Shown in pieces: positions 10,146 to 19,368 of a stretch of 64,000 nucleotides of DNA; the first letter of the stretch is position 1; each line of letters opens with the position of its first letter. Source of the stretch: Microcoleus sp. FACHB-68. GTDB lineage: Bacteria; Cyanobacteriota; Cyanobacteriia; Cyanobacteriales; Oscillatoriaceae. The position numbers were made by a program, and so were the translations under genes. The notes under the pieces were generated by a model that was not told the DNA's origin, made no database searches, and worked only from the letters and a program-made list of their open reading frames with translations. The stretch spans positions 62,001 to 126,000 of the forward strand of contig NZ_JACJOT010000006.1 of assembly GCF_014695715.1 (NCBI RefSeq). The letters are read 5' to 3'.

Positions 10146-10764
10146 TTTTACCTACCGTCTTCTGTAAAACACAGTTGCTACTCTGTTGGGCAATACAGCC
10201 GATTTCAATCTTTATAAAATGACAGCGTCACGATTAATATCGTTGTTTAGAGTTTCCCTAGCTATTGCTTGGTAACGGTTAAATTGTTAATTTTGTATTG
10301 TATTTTTTATAAATTGCTGAGTTCGGTTAATTTCCATTTTGGCACATAGACGCAGAATAAACTTTGTCTTACCCTGTGGCCGGCTTTGAGTCGAATATGT
10401 GAGGTTAGCCCTATTGTCTGGCAATTGCCACAAAATATTTTGAGCTTTGTTTACTTCAGACAAACGAGGGTTTGCACATTGCAAAGTAAGCGCGATCTGT
10501 GCTGAGAGTCCCAGAACAAGTTCTTGGAGTTCATTCTTGTTAATTTAAACTTTCTCAATAAAATTTGAATCAGGATAATTACGCAGTCTAGTAATTTAAT
10601 TTCATTTGTTATAGAATACCGAGTGAGATAAAACTGAAGTCGGTAACCTCTGGGACAACGCGAACAGTATGAAGCCGGTTCAAACGTTCCCTAAACTACA
10701 GCTAGTTTGCCGGCAGTGATTGTGAAAACAATTGAAGTCCCTGATTGTTAATCAATAGATTACC
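10146..10764. other. Intergenic region between the permease-kinase gene and thrS
   Basis: No supported gene in about 620 bp. A 65-codon frame on the minus strand (10287-10484) has no recognisable features and is probably chance. An AGAAC-N2-GTTCT inverted repeat lies at 10513-10524. The promoter of the permease-kinase unit should lie in the first 200 bp, but no clear hexamers are visible. Confidence 0.45.
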
Positions 10765-10809
10765 AAAAAAGTAAGCTGCCCCAAGCAAATCACTTGAATG
10801 GGCAACTTT
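10765..10809 (-). terminator. Probable thrS terminator
   Basis: Read on the minus strand, AAGTTGCCC pairs with GGGCAGCTT (one G-T wobble), with an inner CAAG/CTTG stem, and is followed two bases on by a run of six T (10765-10770). A second inverted repeat, GGTGGGC (10861-10867) with GCCCACC (10886-10892), lies nearer the thrS stop but lacks a T-run. Confidence 0.6.
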
Positions 10810-10905
10810 TACGGCGCTCGCTTGCCTTGTTAATTAGAGCTATTTTTCTATCAGCAATCGGGTGGGCGAAGCGGAGTTCCGAATTGCCCACCGCAGAGAG
10901 TTCTG

Positions 10906-12732
10906 CTAAAAGTTGCTGTAATCCGTGATCGCGCTTTTCATCCGCTCAATCACATCAGGCACCGGCATCGAACCTAATTCCCCAGAAGCACGGGTGCGAA
11001 TGCTGAGGCTATTTGAAGAAACCTCCTTCTCTCCCACCACTGCCATCACGGGAATTTTATCCTTCTCTGCATTGCGAATGAGTTTACCCAAACGCTCACT
11101 ACTGATATCTGCTTCAGCACGAATCCCCAGCGCTTTCATCTGAGCAGCGACATTTTCCGCAAAAGGCAGAAAATCATTACTCACCGGCAGCAGGCGAATC
11201 TGCACCGGCGCTAACCACAGCGGAAAATCGCCGGCATATTCTTCAATCAAAATCCCGATCAGCCGTTCCAAAGATCCAAACGGCGCACGGTGAATCATCA
11301 CTGGACGCTGGCGGGAACCATCCGCCGCTACATACTCTAAATCAAAGCGTTCCGGCAGGTTGTAATCAACTTGAACCGTCCCTAACTGCCACTCGCGATC
11401 CAAAACATCTTGGAAGATAAAATCGAGTTTCGGCCCGTAAAATGCCGCTTCTCCAATTCCCTCAAAGTAGTTCATGCCGAGAGTTTCCACGGCGCGACGA
11501 ATCGCACCTTGGGCTTTTTCCCACGCTTCATCTGAACCGATGTACTTATCCAAAGCCGGATCGCGGAAACTCAGTCTTGCTTTGAAGTTCTTCAGTTGCA
11601 GACTCTTGAACACCGACAGAATCAAATCCACCACTTTCAAAAATTCATCATCCAGTTGTTCTGGTGTGACAAATAGGTGAGAGTCATCGACGGTAAAGCC
11701 GCGTACCCGTGTTAAACCACCAAGTTCGCCTGATTGTTCGTAGCGGTAGACGGTGCCAAATTCAGCTAAGCGCATGGGCAATTCCCGATAGGAACGCAAC
11801 TCGCTCTTGTAAATTTGGATGTGGAAAGGGCAGTTCATCGGCTTGAGGGCAAAACCCTGTTCGGCGGCGGCGGCTTCCTGATCCTCCGCCATCATGGGGA
11901 ACATATCCTCTTTATATTTCTGCCAGTGACCGGAAATTTTAAACAAGTCCACTCTGCCGATGTGCGGGGTGACGACTTGTTGGTAGCCGCGTTTGATTTG
12001 TTCTTGTTTGAGGAAATCTTCCAGGATCGACCGCAAAATGGTGCCTTTCGGTGTCCACAGGGGTAATCCTGGGCCTACGGGATCGGCGAAGATAAATAAA
12101 CCGAGTTCTTTACCCAATTTCCGGTGGTCACGCTTAAGTGCTTCTTCCTTGCGGCGTTTGTATTCTTCGAGTTGTTCTGGTGTTTCCCAAGCAGTGCCGT
12201 AAATTCGCTGTAGCTGTTGTTTGGTGGCATCACCGCGCCAGTAAGCACCGGCAACACTTTCGAGTTCAAATGCCTTGGGGTTGAGTTCGCTGGTGTTTTC
12301 GACATGAGGGCCGGCACACAAATCCCACCAGTCTTCACCCAAATGGTAGATGGTAATCGGTTCTTGAATGCCTTCTAATATTTCTAGTTTGTAAGGCTCA
12401 TTAATGGCCTCGATCCGCTTTCTGGCTTCCTCACGGCTCACTTCTTCCCGAACCACCGGCAGTTTACGGTTGACGATCTTGATCATCTCTTTTTTGATCG
12501 CCTTGAGATCCTTTTCCGTAAACGATTCTGGATGGTCAAAGTCGTAGTAAAAGCCATAGTCAATCCAGGGTCCGATAGTGACTTGCGCTTTGGGAAATAA
12601 TTTTTGCACTGCCATTGCCATCACATGGGAAGCGGTGTGGCGAATTTTTTGCAAGGCTACTGATTCGCCGGTGCGCGGCAGATGGATTTTTTCGGGTTGT
12701 TCTTCTGGGGAAGCGGGAGATGAGCTAACCAT
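10906..12732 (-). CDS. thrS: Threonyl-tRNA synthetase
   Basis: 608-residue class II synthetase that charges tRNA-Thr. There is no N-terminal TGS domain, so it is shorter than the ~640-residue E. coli enzyme. The second editing domain is kept: HTASH (His32, His36) and CAGPH (Cys139, His143), the zinc-like site that removes mischarged serine. The catalytic core has KPMNCPFH (zinc cysteine), RELPMRLAEFGTVYRYE (motif 2) and HRAPFGSLERLIGILIE (motif 3). An anticodon-binding domain follows (about 510-605). The ATG start gives a normal N-terminus. It is a single gene with its own terminator. It lies upstream, in the same orientation, of the unit that ends in thrB, but 0.7 kb and a terminator separate them. 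Confidence 0.96.
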   Translation of the reverse strand: MVSSSPASPEEQPEKIHLPRTGESVALQKIRHTASHVMAMAVQKLFPKAQVTIGPWIDYGFYYDFDHPESFTEKDLKAIKKEMIKIVNRKLPVVREEVSREEARKRIEAINEPYKLEILEGIQEPITIYHLGEDWWDLCAGPHVENTSELNPKAFELESVAGAYWRGDATKQQLQRIYGTAWETPEQLEEYKRRKEEALKRDHRKLGKELGLFIFADPVGPGLPLWTPKGTILRSILEDFLKQEQIKRGYQQVVTPHIGRVDLFKISGHWQKYKEDMFPMMAEDQEAAAAEQGFALKPMNCPFHIQIYKSELRSYRELPMRLAEFGTVYRYEQSGELGGLTRVRGFTVDDSHLFVTPEQLDDEFLKVVDLILSVFKSLQLKNFKARLSFRDPALDKYIGSDEAWEKAQGAIRRAVETLGMNYFEGIGEAAFYGPKLDFIFQDVLDREWQLGTVQVDYNLPERFDLEYVAADGSRQRPVMIHRAPFGSLERLIGILIEEYAGDFPLWLAPVQIRLLPVSNDFLPFAENVAAQMKALGIRAEADISSERLGKLIRNAEKDKIPVMAVVGEKEVSSNSLSIRTRASGELGSMPVPDVIERMKSAITDYSNF

Positions 12733-13113
12733 CGGCTATTGATTTCGTTCCAATCCCTGGTATTTCAATCCCGGATAAGGATTTACTGTTTTGCTGTTTT
12801 ATTTTATTGCATTTCAATGCTTGATGGGTTTTAAGGAAGGTTGCCGGTTTTCAGCAAAATACTGCTTTTGGATTGTTTGCTTGCGTCAATTTCAATCGAG
12901 CTTAACCGCTTAACTTGACTGCGGTTGCTTGATAACGGAGTTGTTGGTTTTTAATCCATGTCTTGGCTTAAATGTCAATCCTCTATAGCTGTAATTAATA
13001 TGCCGGTGTTGCAATGCTGACTGACGACTCGGTGATTGAAAAAAAGTGCAGTAAATGTTACAAATTGTAAATTGCGTTAAGATTAGGTTAGCTCAGTCAC
13101 TCATTTTTAATTT
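12733..13113. other. Divergent intergenic region between thrS and the DUF2605 gene
   Basis: About 380 bp with no supported gene. It must contain the promoters of both divergent genes. No T-box-like leader is recognisable upstream of thrS. Confidence 0.45.
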
Positions 13114-13455
13114 ATGCTGAATCCAAATCTGCCTGAACCCGACTTGCTCAAGACGGTTTTACAGCCGCTCTTAGAAGACTTTCAGTATTGGTTTGGGCGC
13201 TCGCGCTCGCTTCTAGAAACCCAAGAAATTTCTTTTCTCGGCACCGAGGGGCAAGCTGACTTACTGGCAAGAGTGGTGCAGGCTCAGCAGGAAGTGAGTA
13301 CGGCTAAAATGCTTCTAAACGCCACAGATGGCAAAGTTGGGGTGGAAATGGAAGTCTTGATGCCGTGGCACAAACTGCTCACCGAATGTTGGCAGGTGTC
13401 GATGCGGAACCGCATGGAAAAGTCCAACAACGCGCAGCCACCACAGGTAGGCTGA
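13114..13455 (+). CDS. DUF2605 family protein
   Basis: 113-residue soluble protein of a cyanobacteria-restricted family without known function. The conserved pattern is visible: LLKTVLQPLLEDFQYWFGRS near the N-terminus, a central RVVQAQQEVSTAKML helix, and PWHKLLTECWQ near the C-terminus. The last ~15 residues are polar and variable. It is followed 137 bp later by a DUF2973 gene, and the two then share a strong terminator. The pairing of DUF2605 and DUF2973 recurs in cyanobacteria, which suggests a shared role, possibly at a membrane since the partner has a membrane segment (inference). Confidence 0.85.
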   Translation: MLNPNLPEPDLLKTVLQPLLEDFQYWFGRSRSLLETQEISFLGTEGQADLLARVVQAQQEVSTAKMLLNATDGKVGVEMEVLMPWHKLLTECWQVSMRNRMEKSNNAQPPQVG

Positions 13456-13592
13456 GCAAAAGGCGTCTAAGACTATAAATTAAAGGTCTGGCAAAACCCG
13501 CGTATTTAAACAAACGTTCATTTAACAGCGGTTTTTGTTCTTAAACATCTGTTCAAACTTGTAAATAAACTGTGTTGTTGGAGGAAAATGCG

Positions 13593-13895
13593 ATGTTACA
13601 CTTGCTATACATTCTTGCTTTTACGACTTTGGCTTTCTTGGCGGTCGGTAATTTAATTCGCAGCTTGATCACCTTGAGTGCCGAGTCTCAACGCCCTTAC
13701 TCACCCATATCAGGATCGCCGATAAGCCGGTATCGGGGAACCCCTCACCCAGAATTACTTGATTCTAATGGGAAAGTTGTGAATGAGCCGCTGATGGTGA
13801 TGAAGTCGATGACGGTAGAAGATGCCCGCGAACATTTAGATGCCCTCTACAATTCTTCTCCAGGTTCTCCTAACGAAGCTCGCGACGACGCTTAA
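13593..13895 (+). CDS. DUF2973 family small membrane protein
   Basis: 100 residues from the ATG at 13593. One hydrophobic N-terminal segment (about 3-25, LLYILAFTTLAFLAVGNLI) is followed by a Ser/Pro-rich hydrophilic tail with SPISGSPISRYRGTPHPE and VEDAREHLDALYNSSP. The frame extends seven codons upstream to a GTG, but a GGAGG ribosome site at 13580-13584, eight bases before 13593, fixes the ATG. Function is unknown. The family belongs to cyanobacteria and is found beside DUF2605, as here. Confidence 0.85.
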   Translation: MLHLLYILAFTTLAFLAVGNLIRSLITLSAESQRPYSPISGSPISRYRGTPHPELLDSNGKVVNEPLMVMKSMTVEDAREHLDALYNSSPGSPNEARDDA

Positions 13896-13921
13896 AAGTT
13901 TAAGATAATCAGATTTATACG

Positions 13922-13955
13922 ATAGGGGTAAATTTTATAAATTGCCCCTATTTTT
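13922..13955 (+). terminator. Rho-independent terminator of the DUF2605-DUF2973 pair
   Basis: ATAGGGG (13922-13928) pairs with CCCCTAT (13945-13951), with an inner AATTT/AAATT extension, and runs directly into five T. A textbook structure 27 bp after the DUF2973 stop. Confidence 0.9.
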
Positions 13956-14092
13956 AATGGATTTTTGATTGAAATTGCCGGCTTTGCTTTCTGTACTTTT
14001 AGAATCGGCATCTGAGCTTTCTATACAATTTTGCAATGCCGGTTAGTGGAACTTGATTGCAACACAGAAGTCGTGTGAGACAAAATAATTCT

Positions 14093-14977
14093 ATGAAAAT
14101 ATCCCAAATTTCTAAACTGTTTGCTTGGTCGTTGGGACTGGTTCTATTGTACACCGGCACTACTTTTGCTCAACGAATTTCTAGCCCGCTTCAGGAGTCT
14201 CACAGCCGGCAAGAAGTCTTGCAGGAACTCAGCAAGGCAAGTGTCGTGTATCTGGGAGAAACCCATGATAGCGCAGAGGATCATAAAGCTCAGCTAGCGA
14301 TTTTGCAAGAATTGCATCGGCAAAATCCCAAAATTGCGATTGCAATGGAAATGTTTCAGCGTCCCTATCAAAATGTTATTGATCAATATCTTGCCGGCCA
14401 GTTAACAGAAACTGAACTGGTAGAAAAAAGTGAGTATAATCAGCGGTGGGGGTTTCCTTGGGAATATTATGCACCGATCTTGCAATTTGCGAATTCAAAT
14501 CGGCTGCCGGTGTTAGCTTTAAATACGCCGTCGGAAGTCACTCGAAAAGTCGTTCGTGAAGGTTTGGAAGGTTTAGCTGAAACGGATCGGCAGTATATTC
14601 CCACGGCTACGGAAATCGACCTTAGCAATGCGGAATACCGGCAAATGGTGCTAGATTCTTTTAAGCAGCATCAACAAGCCGGTCACGGTTCTAGTGCTAA
14701 TTTTGAGCGATTTTTTCTGGCACAAGTTTTGTGGGATGAAACAATGGCAGATGTGATCGCTCAATTTTTAAAACAGAATCCAGGCTATCAAGTGGTTGTG
14801 CTTGCCGGTCAAGGTCATGTTATTTATGGATATGGGATTCCGAGTCGGGTTGAACGGCGGATGGCTGGGTTTGCCGGTGAGTCTTTTCAGCAGCGGTTAA
14901 TTTTGCTTAATTCTGACTCGGATTTTCCCTCTGTTTCCGATAAGCCGGTTGCTGATTTTTTTTGGAAGAGTGAGTAG
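14093..14977 (+). CDS. ChaN-like protein (haem-binding uptake/Tiki-fold family)
   Basis: 294 residues from the ATG at 14093. The first ~27 residues form a signal peptide (LFAWSLGLVLLYTGTTFA, cut before Q), so the product is exported. The mature part shows the ChaN/EreA-like pattern: VVYLGETHDSAEDHKAQL, IAMEMFQRPYQ, a central RWGFPWEYYAPIL block, and VVVLAGQGHVIYGYGIP. Family members bind haem (ChaN) or are putative metalloproteases; the GET-H and GHV-YG motifs match conserved sites. The frame also runs 12 codons upstream to a TTG, which would spoil the signal peptide. It converges with the inositol-phosphatase gene. Confidence 0.82.
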   Translation: MKISQISKLFAWSLGLVLLYTGTTFAQRISSPLQESHSRQEVLQELSKASVVYLGETHDSAEDHKAQLAILQELHRQNPKIAIAMEMFQRPYQNVIDQYLAGQLTETELVEKSEYNQRWGFPWEYYAPILQFANSNRLPVLALNTPSEVTRKVVREGLEGLAETDRQYIPTATEIDLSNAEYRQMVLDSFKQHQQAGHGSSANFERFFLAQVLWDETMADVIAQFLKQNPGYQVVVLAGQGHVIYGYGIPSRVERRMAGFAGESFQQRLILLNSDSDFPSVSDKPVADFFWKSE

Positions 14978-14981
14978 TTTT

Positions 14982-15007
14982 TTCGCGAAAGCGAATATTT
15001 GTTTTTA
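14982..15007 (+). terminator. Small GNRA-loop hairpin ending the ChaN-like gene
   Basis: TTCGC (14982-14986) pairs with GCGAA (14991-14995) across a GAAA tetraloop, then TATTTGTTTTT. The stem is short, but a stable GNRA loop and the T-rich tail support a plus-strand terminator. Confidence 0.55.
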
Positions 15008-15012
15008 TTAAC

Positions 15013-15050
15013 CACAGATGCACACAGATAAACACAGATGGTTTATCTGT
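15013..15050. repeat. CACAGAT triple repeat with 10-bp hairpin
   Basis: Three exact CACAGAT copies start at 15013, 15023 and 15033, a 10-bp period. The same DNA holds a perfect 10-bp inverted repeat: ACAGATAAAC (15024-15033) with GTTTATCTGT (15041-15050) and a 7-nt loop. It sits between convergent genes, six bases before the inositol-phosphatase stop. It resembles dispersed ACCACAGATG-type repeats common in cyanobacteria, and may also act as a terminator. Confidence 0.7.
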
Positions 15051-15055
15051 TGGAT

Positions 15056-15907
15056 CTAAGGTTTTGCAGATTTATTGAGTGATTGTACTAATGGTTGAAA
15101 CACCGGCACTAAATCAGGCTGGCTTAGAACTAAGGTTGGGTAAGATCGATTGCTGTAATCTTTACCGGCTTCTAAGGGAAAGATGGATTCTTGTTCTAGG
15201 GGAACCCAAACGCCACCTGCGGCGTTAATGATTGTCCAAACTGCGGCAATATCCCAAATTTTGGGGGTTGCTTCTACGCCTCCTAACGTGATGCCGGCGG
15301 CTACCATTAAAAAGTTATACGTTGCGACGCCTAGCATTCGGATTTTGCAGGGGAAGGGATGTTCAATTGCGGAAATGCTGCGAGTGCAAAAACTAAAAAA
15401 GTGATTTTTAGATAGCGAATCCCTGCTTGTATGAATTGGCTGAGAATTCAGGAAAGCGCCTTGAGTGTTTTGCGTTAAAGACTTTTCTAATTCCTTGTTC
15501 CAAAATGCCGAGAAAGTTTGCTTTAACGGCGGTAAATAAACATAGCCGAAAACTGGAAAACCTTGATAAAATAATCCCATTGAAATTCCCCAAATCGGAA
15601 TTCCTCTGGCAAAGTTTGTGGTTCCGTCTAAAGGATCGATAATCCAGCACCATTCAGTATCTGGAAAAACGTGTTCTCCTTCTTCACTTAAAACTCCGTG
15701 AGTGGGGAAAGCCGCAGCGATGGCTTCTCGAATTTCCTGATCTGCCCATTTATCGGATTGGGTTACTAAACTTCCATCTAGTTTTTCTGCTGCTTGAACT
15801 TGACCGAAATCAGCCATTAACTGAGTGCCAACTCGAACAGCCGTCTTCTCTGCAAACTCTAAAACTTGCGCCCAAAAATCCCCTAATTCCTCAAGTCTCG
15901 CCTCCAT
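15056..15907 (-). CDS. Inositol monophosphatase family protein
   Basis: 283-residue Mg2+-dependent, Li+-sensitive-type sugar phosphatase. Metal-site motifs are present: SEEGE (Glu75-Glu76 region), WIIDPLDGTTNFA (88-100) and WDIAAVWTIINAAGG (near 218-232). Length is slightly above the usual ~270. Substrate cannot be told from sequence; relatives act on inositol phosphates, histidinol phosphate or fructose-1,6-bisphosphate. It starts 14 bp after the PUCC-family gene stop, so the two are probably co-transcribed. The ATG is the natural start. Confidence 0.9.
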   Translation of the reverse strand: MEARLEELGDFWAQVLEFAEKTAVRVGTQLMADFGQVQAAEKLDGSLVTQSDKWADQEIREAIAAAFPTHGVLSEEGEHVFPDTEWCWIIDPLDGTTNFARGIPIWGISMGLFYQGFPVFGYVYLPPLKQTFSAFWNKELEKSLTQNTQGAFLNSQPIHTSRDSLSKNHFFSFCTRSISAIEHPFPCKIRMLGVATYNFLMVAAGITLGGVEATPKIWDIAAVWTIINAAGGVWVPLEQESIFPLEAGKDYSNRSYPTLVLSQPDLVPVFQPLVQSLNKSAKP

Positions 15908-15921
15908 CCAATTCTCCTAAA

Positions 15922-17388
15922 TTAATCTAATTCTCCGGCCATCACCGCAGCAATTGCACTCTTTGCATTCTCGCGGAATTCTTTAATATTAACGCGCCGC
16001 AATAGAAAAATTGCAACAATCATTCCCACCGCTTGCAGTGCAAAAACCATGCTATAAGCAAGCACTGGCACAGGAAACAAATTCTTCCCTAAATTTAAAA
16101 CTGCCCCACCAAATACGGTTGCCAAGCCTCTCGCCATTGCTTGAGATAAACCCCAAGCACCAATAAATGTGCCGGCTGTTTCTGCCGCCGTTAAATCTAG
16201 CATTAAACTGGTTGCGCCGGCAGTCAAAACTCCCGATGCTAACCCAAAGAATAATAAGCTACCTTTCAGCATTCCTGGATTAGCTGTAAATCCGGCGAGA
16301 ATAATTAATCCTGAACTAATGGCTGCGGCTGTACATCCATATTTGGTTGTTCTGTGTTTACCTAAACGAGGCAAAAGTAAAAAGCCGGTGGAAGCAATAC
16401 CGATCAGGGTTCCCATTCCATAAAAGGCATTGAGTTGAGTTGTTTGTGAAACACTCATGCCAAACACTTCCCCACCATAGGGTTCCAACACGGGATCTTG
16501 CATAAACAGGCTTGTTGTCAGCACCAACAAGAAACTAAAAAATAACCCGGTTTGGCGGTTAGCTGTTAAAATCCGCAGCGCATGACTCAAGGTAATTTTA
16601 TCTTCTCGATCCACTAAAGTTGAGCGAGAGTTGAAGCGAGAATATTTTTTCTCGACTCCAAAAGTTGCTAAGACACTCAATCCAAATACCACAGCCGGCA
16701 CTATCATAAAAACTGGATTAATGGTGGCTTGTAATTGAGGAATATTCGCAAGATTTGCCGAAGCGGAATTGGTAATCGCTTCTTCGCCTGCTTCTGGCAT
16801 CTGTAATAACTTAGAAATTGTAATCGCACCAATCACAATTCCCACCATCAACATCGACCAAACAATGCCAATTAATTTAGAGCGATTATCGTCATCTGAA
16901 ACATCCACCAGTAAAGCTGCAAACGGAGTGGAACTTGCACTGAGTGCTAATCCATAGATTGCAAAAACTAAAGCCAGAACTGCAACCCAAGCATAGGTTG
17001 AAAAACTCCAGCCGGTTGCTTGCAAACTGCCGCCGAGTTGCCACACCACTTGCACTGCAATAAAAGAGGTAATTGCAAATACCGCTGCCCCAATCCAAAC
17101 AAAGCCGGTGCGGTGGTAGCCCAAAAGCGGTTTAGAATCGGATAATTGACCAAACCAAATGCGTGCCGGCGCAACAAATTGGTGCATTGCAATGGCACCG
17201 GCAGCAATTAATGGCAGCACGTTTAACTCATCAATCATCACCCGGTTGATCACCCCTAAAGTTAGGAGTGACATAATGCCTAATCCCATTTGGAATAAGC
17301 TCAGCCGGAACATTGTCAGTAAATTAAGTTTAGGCAGTAGCTTCTCTGATTCAACCGGCTCAGAATCTGGTAAATGATCGCGATTCAT
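15922..17388 (-). CDS. PUCC/BCD-family MFS transporter
   Basis: 488-residue membrane protein with about 12 hydrophobic segments and a short hydrophilic N-terminus. The sequence LNLLTMFRLSLFQMGLGIMSLLTLGVINRVMI and the QFVAPARIWFGQLSD loop are typical of PUCC-type proteins, the bacteriochlorophyll-delivery branch of the major facilitator superfamily. In purple bacteria PucC and LhaA help light-harvesting complex assembly. Cyanobacterial members are thought to handle chlorophyll or its precursors, but this is not settled. It is followed closely by the inositol-phosphatase gene and is divergent from the aldo/keto reductase gene. Confidence 0.88.
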   Translation of the reverse strand: MNRDHLPDSEPVESEKLLPKLNLLTMFRLSLFQMGLGIMSLLTLGVINRVMIDELNVLPLIAAGAIAMHQFVAPARIWFGQLSDSKPLLGYHRTGFVWIGAAVFAITSFIAVQVVWQLGGSLQATGWSFSTYAWVAVLALVFAIYGLALSASSTPFAALLVDVSDDDNRSKLIGIVWSMLMVGIVIGAITISKLLQMPEAGEEAITNSASANLANIPQLQATINPVFMIVPAVVFGLSVLATFGVEKKYSRFNSRSTLVDREDKITLSHALRILTANRQTGLFFSFLLVLTTSLFMQDPVLEPYGGEVFGMSVSQTTQLNAFYGMGTLIGIASTGFLLLPRLGKHRTTKYGCTAAAISSGLIILAGFTANPGMLKGSLLFFGLASGVLTAGATSLMLDLTAAETAGTFIGAWGLSQAMARGLATVFGGAVLNLGKNLFPVPVLAYSMVFALQAVGMIVAIFLLRRVNIKEFRENAKSAIAAVMAGELD

Positions 17389-17603
17389 CTCTATACCCCA
17401 CCTAATTGATCAAGCATTAACAGTATTTTGTATTTTATATGCGCGGATTGCCGGTTCCAACGCGTTCATCTGTAAATTTTTCCCACAACAGGGACGTTTC
17501 CAAATCCTCTGATCCTGGCAATCTTCTCACTCAAATGTACAAAAGACGACAAACTGCCGGCAGCGCTACACTTTTAAACGTTAAGTATTAGCACTCATCA
17601 AAG

Positions 17604-18548
17604 ATGCAAACAACAACTTTAGGACAAAATGGGCCGGCTGTCACCGCCTTGGGCATTGGCGCTTGGTCGTGGGGTGATAAGCTGTTTTGGAACTACGGCA
17701 GCGACTACGGCGAAGCGCAGGTACGAGAAGCTTTCCATGCCGCACTCGCTGCCGGCATCACCTTCTTTGACACCGCCGAGGTTTACGGCCCAGGTGAGTC
17801 AGAAAAACTCTTGGGGCAGTTTATCAAAGAAAGCGGACAGCCGGTGCATATTGCCACCAAATTTGCCCCGCTTCCTTGGCGCTTTAACGGCGACTCGGTT
17901 TCTGATGCCCTGACGGACAGTTTAAAGCGCTTACAGATGGATCGCGTCACCCTCTATCAGGTACACTGGCCGTTCACCTTTTTTATGAGTCAGGAAACCC
18001 TGATGAACGCCTTAGCCGATGAGGTACAGCGGGGTAGAATCGAGGCTGTAGGTGTAAGTAATTACTCAGCTGAGGAGATGCGGGAAGCGCACCAGCTATT
18101 GGCGAAACGAGGCGTCCCTTTAGCCGTGAATCAGGTGCGCTATTCTTTGTTAACTCGGCAAATTGAAAGCCAAGGGATCTTGAGTGCGGCGCATCAGTTA
18201 GGTATTACCCTCCTTGCTTACAGCCCTTTGGCGCAAGGATTGCTCACCGGCAAGTATACTGCTGAAAAACCGCCTGCCGGCCCTCGTCAATGGGACCCCA
18301 AATTTAGCCGCAGCGGCTTGCAGAAAATTGAGCCGGTGCTTTCTCTGTTGCGTCAATTTGGTGAAAAATACCAACGCACGCCGGCACAAGTTGCCCTCAA
18401 CTGGTTAATTGCCCAAGGCAGCGTGATTCCAATTCCAGGGGCAAAAACAGCCCAGCAAGCGCAGCAGAATGCCGGCGCATTGGGTTGGGAACTCTCTCCA
18501 GAGGAAATCCTCCGTCTGGAAGAGGTTAGCCGGCCTTGGCTGAGCTAA
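17604..18548 (+). CDS. Aldo/keto reductase
   Basis: 314-residue NADPH-dependent TIM-barrel oxidoreductase. The catalytic tetrad is visible: Asp56 and Tyr61 in FFDTAEVYG, Lys86 in ATKFAP, His121 in YQVHWP. Cofactor loops include GVSNYS, AYSPLAQGLLTGKY and IPIPGAKTAQQAQQN. Length is normal. The natural substrate cannot be inferred. It lies alone between divergent PUCC and co-directional methyltransferase genes, with over 200 bp on each side. Confidence 0.92.
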   Translation: MQTTTLGQNGPAVTALGIGAWSWGDKLFWNYGSDYGEAQVREAFHAALAAGITFFDTAEVYGPGESEKLLGQFIKESGQPVHIATKFAPLPWRFNGDSVSDALTDSLKRLQMDRVTLYQVHWPFTFFMSQETLMNALADEVQRGRIEAVGVSNYSAEEMREAHQLLAKRGVPLAVNQVRYSLLTRQIESQGILSAAHQLGITLLAYSPLAQGLLTGKYTAEKPPAGPRQWDPKFSRSGLQKIEPVLSLLRQFGEKYQRTPAQVALNWLIAQGSVIPIPGAKTAQQAQQNAGALGWELSPEEILRLEEVSRPWLS

Positions 18549-18772
18549 ACTCAACACCTGTGTTACCTGTGTAGTGGACGGGTGTGAGTCTGTTAATTTA
18601 GGTTCCCACCTTAGTTTGCTTGCCCTCGTCCGTAAAACTGTTCAGTTAATCCACAAAATCACAAATTTGTCAAGATTGAGTCTGCAATAGCTCACATCTT
18701 GCCTGAACGAATTACACAGGATAAAGGACAGATAATATCGGACAAATTTAGGGGAGGTAACCACAAATTCTC

Positions 18773-19288
18773 ATGAAACTTTTGAGAGATTGGGGTTTTA
18801 CCCGCCAAGGGTGGCGAAGTGGTGAGCGCGGTGAATATTTGGTATTAATTCAGGGTTTGCTGCTGATCGCGCTTGTGATGCTGCCGGTCTACCGGCCTGC
18901 TGGGTTAAATATCAACTCACCGGCACTATTGTATGGGATTTGGGGCATCGCAGCGATCCTAGGCGTGGGGGCATTCGTTCTAATTATTAAAGGACTGTTG
19001 GATTTAGGCGGCAACCTCACACCCTTACCCTATCCTAAAGAAAATGGCCAACTTGTCCAAACCGGCATCTACAGCTTAGTGCGTCATCCGCTTTACAGTG
19101 GCTTAATTTTAGCAGCGCTAAGCTGGGCGATTTGGCAACAGAGCTTGTTTCACCTAGCCGGCGGAGTAATTCTGTTTGCCTTTCTTAATGCCAAAGCCAG
19201 CCGAGAAGAAGCTTGGCTAAGCCAGAAGTATCCAGACTACCCAAATTATCAAAACCGGGTCAAAAAGCTGATTCCTTGGCTTTACTAA
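18773..19288 (+). CDS. Isoprenylcysteine carboxyl methyltransferase-like membrane protein
   Basis: 171 residues with about four hydrophobic segments (22-42, 50-75, 107-123, 126-140). The C-terminal signature GIYSLVRHPLYSGLI followed by SREEAWLSQKYPDY is the S-adenosylmethionine-binding region of the ICMT/PEMT-type family. The substrate is unknown; bacterial members methylate lipids or are uncharacterised. An AGGGGAGG ribosome-site-like run at 18750-18757 lies about 15 bases before the ATG, farther than usual. It is upstream of, and co-directional with, the debranching-enzyme gene (80 bp gap). Confidence 0.82.
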   Translation: MKLLRDWGFTRQGWRSGERGEYLVLIQGLLLIALVMLPVYRPAGLNINSPALLYGIWGIAAILGVGAFVLIIKGLLDLGGNLTPLPYPKENGQLVQTGIYSLVRHPLYSGLILAALSWAIWQQSLFHLAGGVILFAFLNAKASREEAWLSQKYPDYPNYQNRVKKLIPWLY

Positions 19289-19368
19289 AATAGCCATTGT
19301 TTTCAGAAATTTTGTTTTTGCCCCGACGTGAATGTAGAAACTTGTAACCTCAAAGAAGAATCTCCAGC

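Noticed and set aside
10287-10484. 65-codon minus-strand frame in the gap upstream of the permease-kinase
   Set aside because: No ribosome site, no recognisable motif, and gap DNA of this size gives such frames by chance.
10861-10892. GGTGGGC/GCCCACC inverted repeat as the thrS terminator
   Set aside because: Good stem but no T-run on the minus strand; the hairpin at 10765-10809 has one and is preferred.
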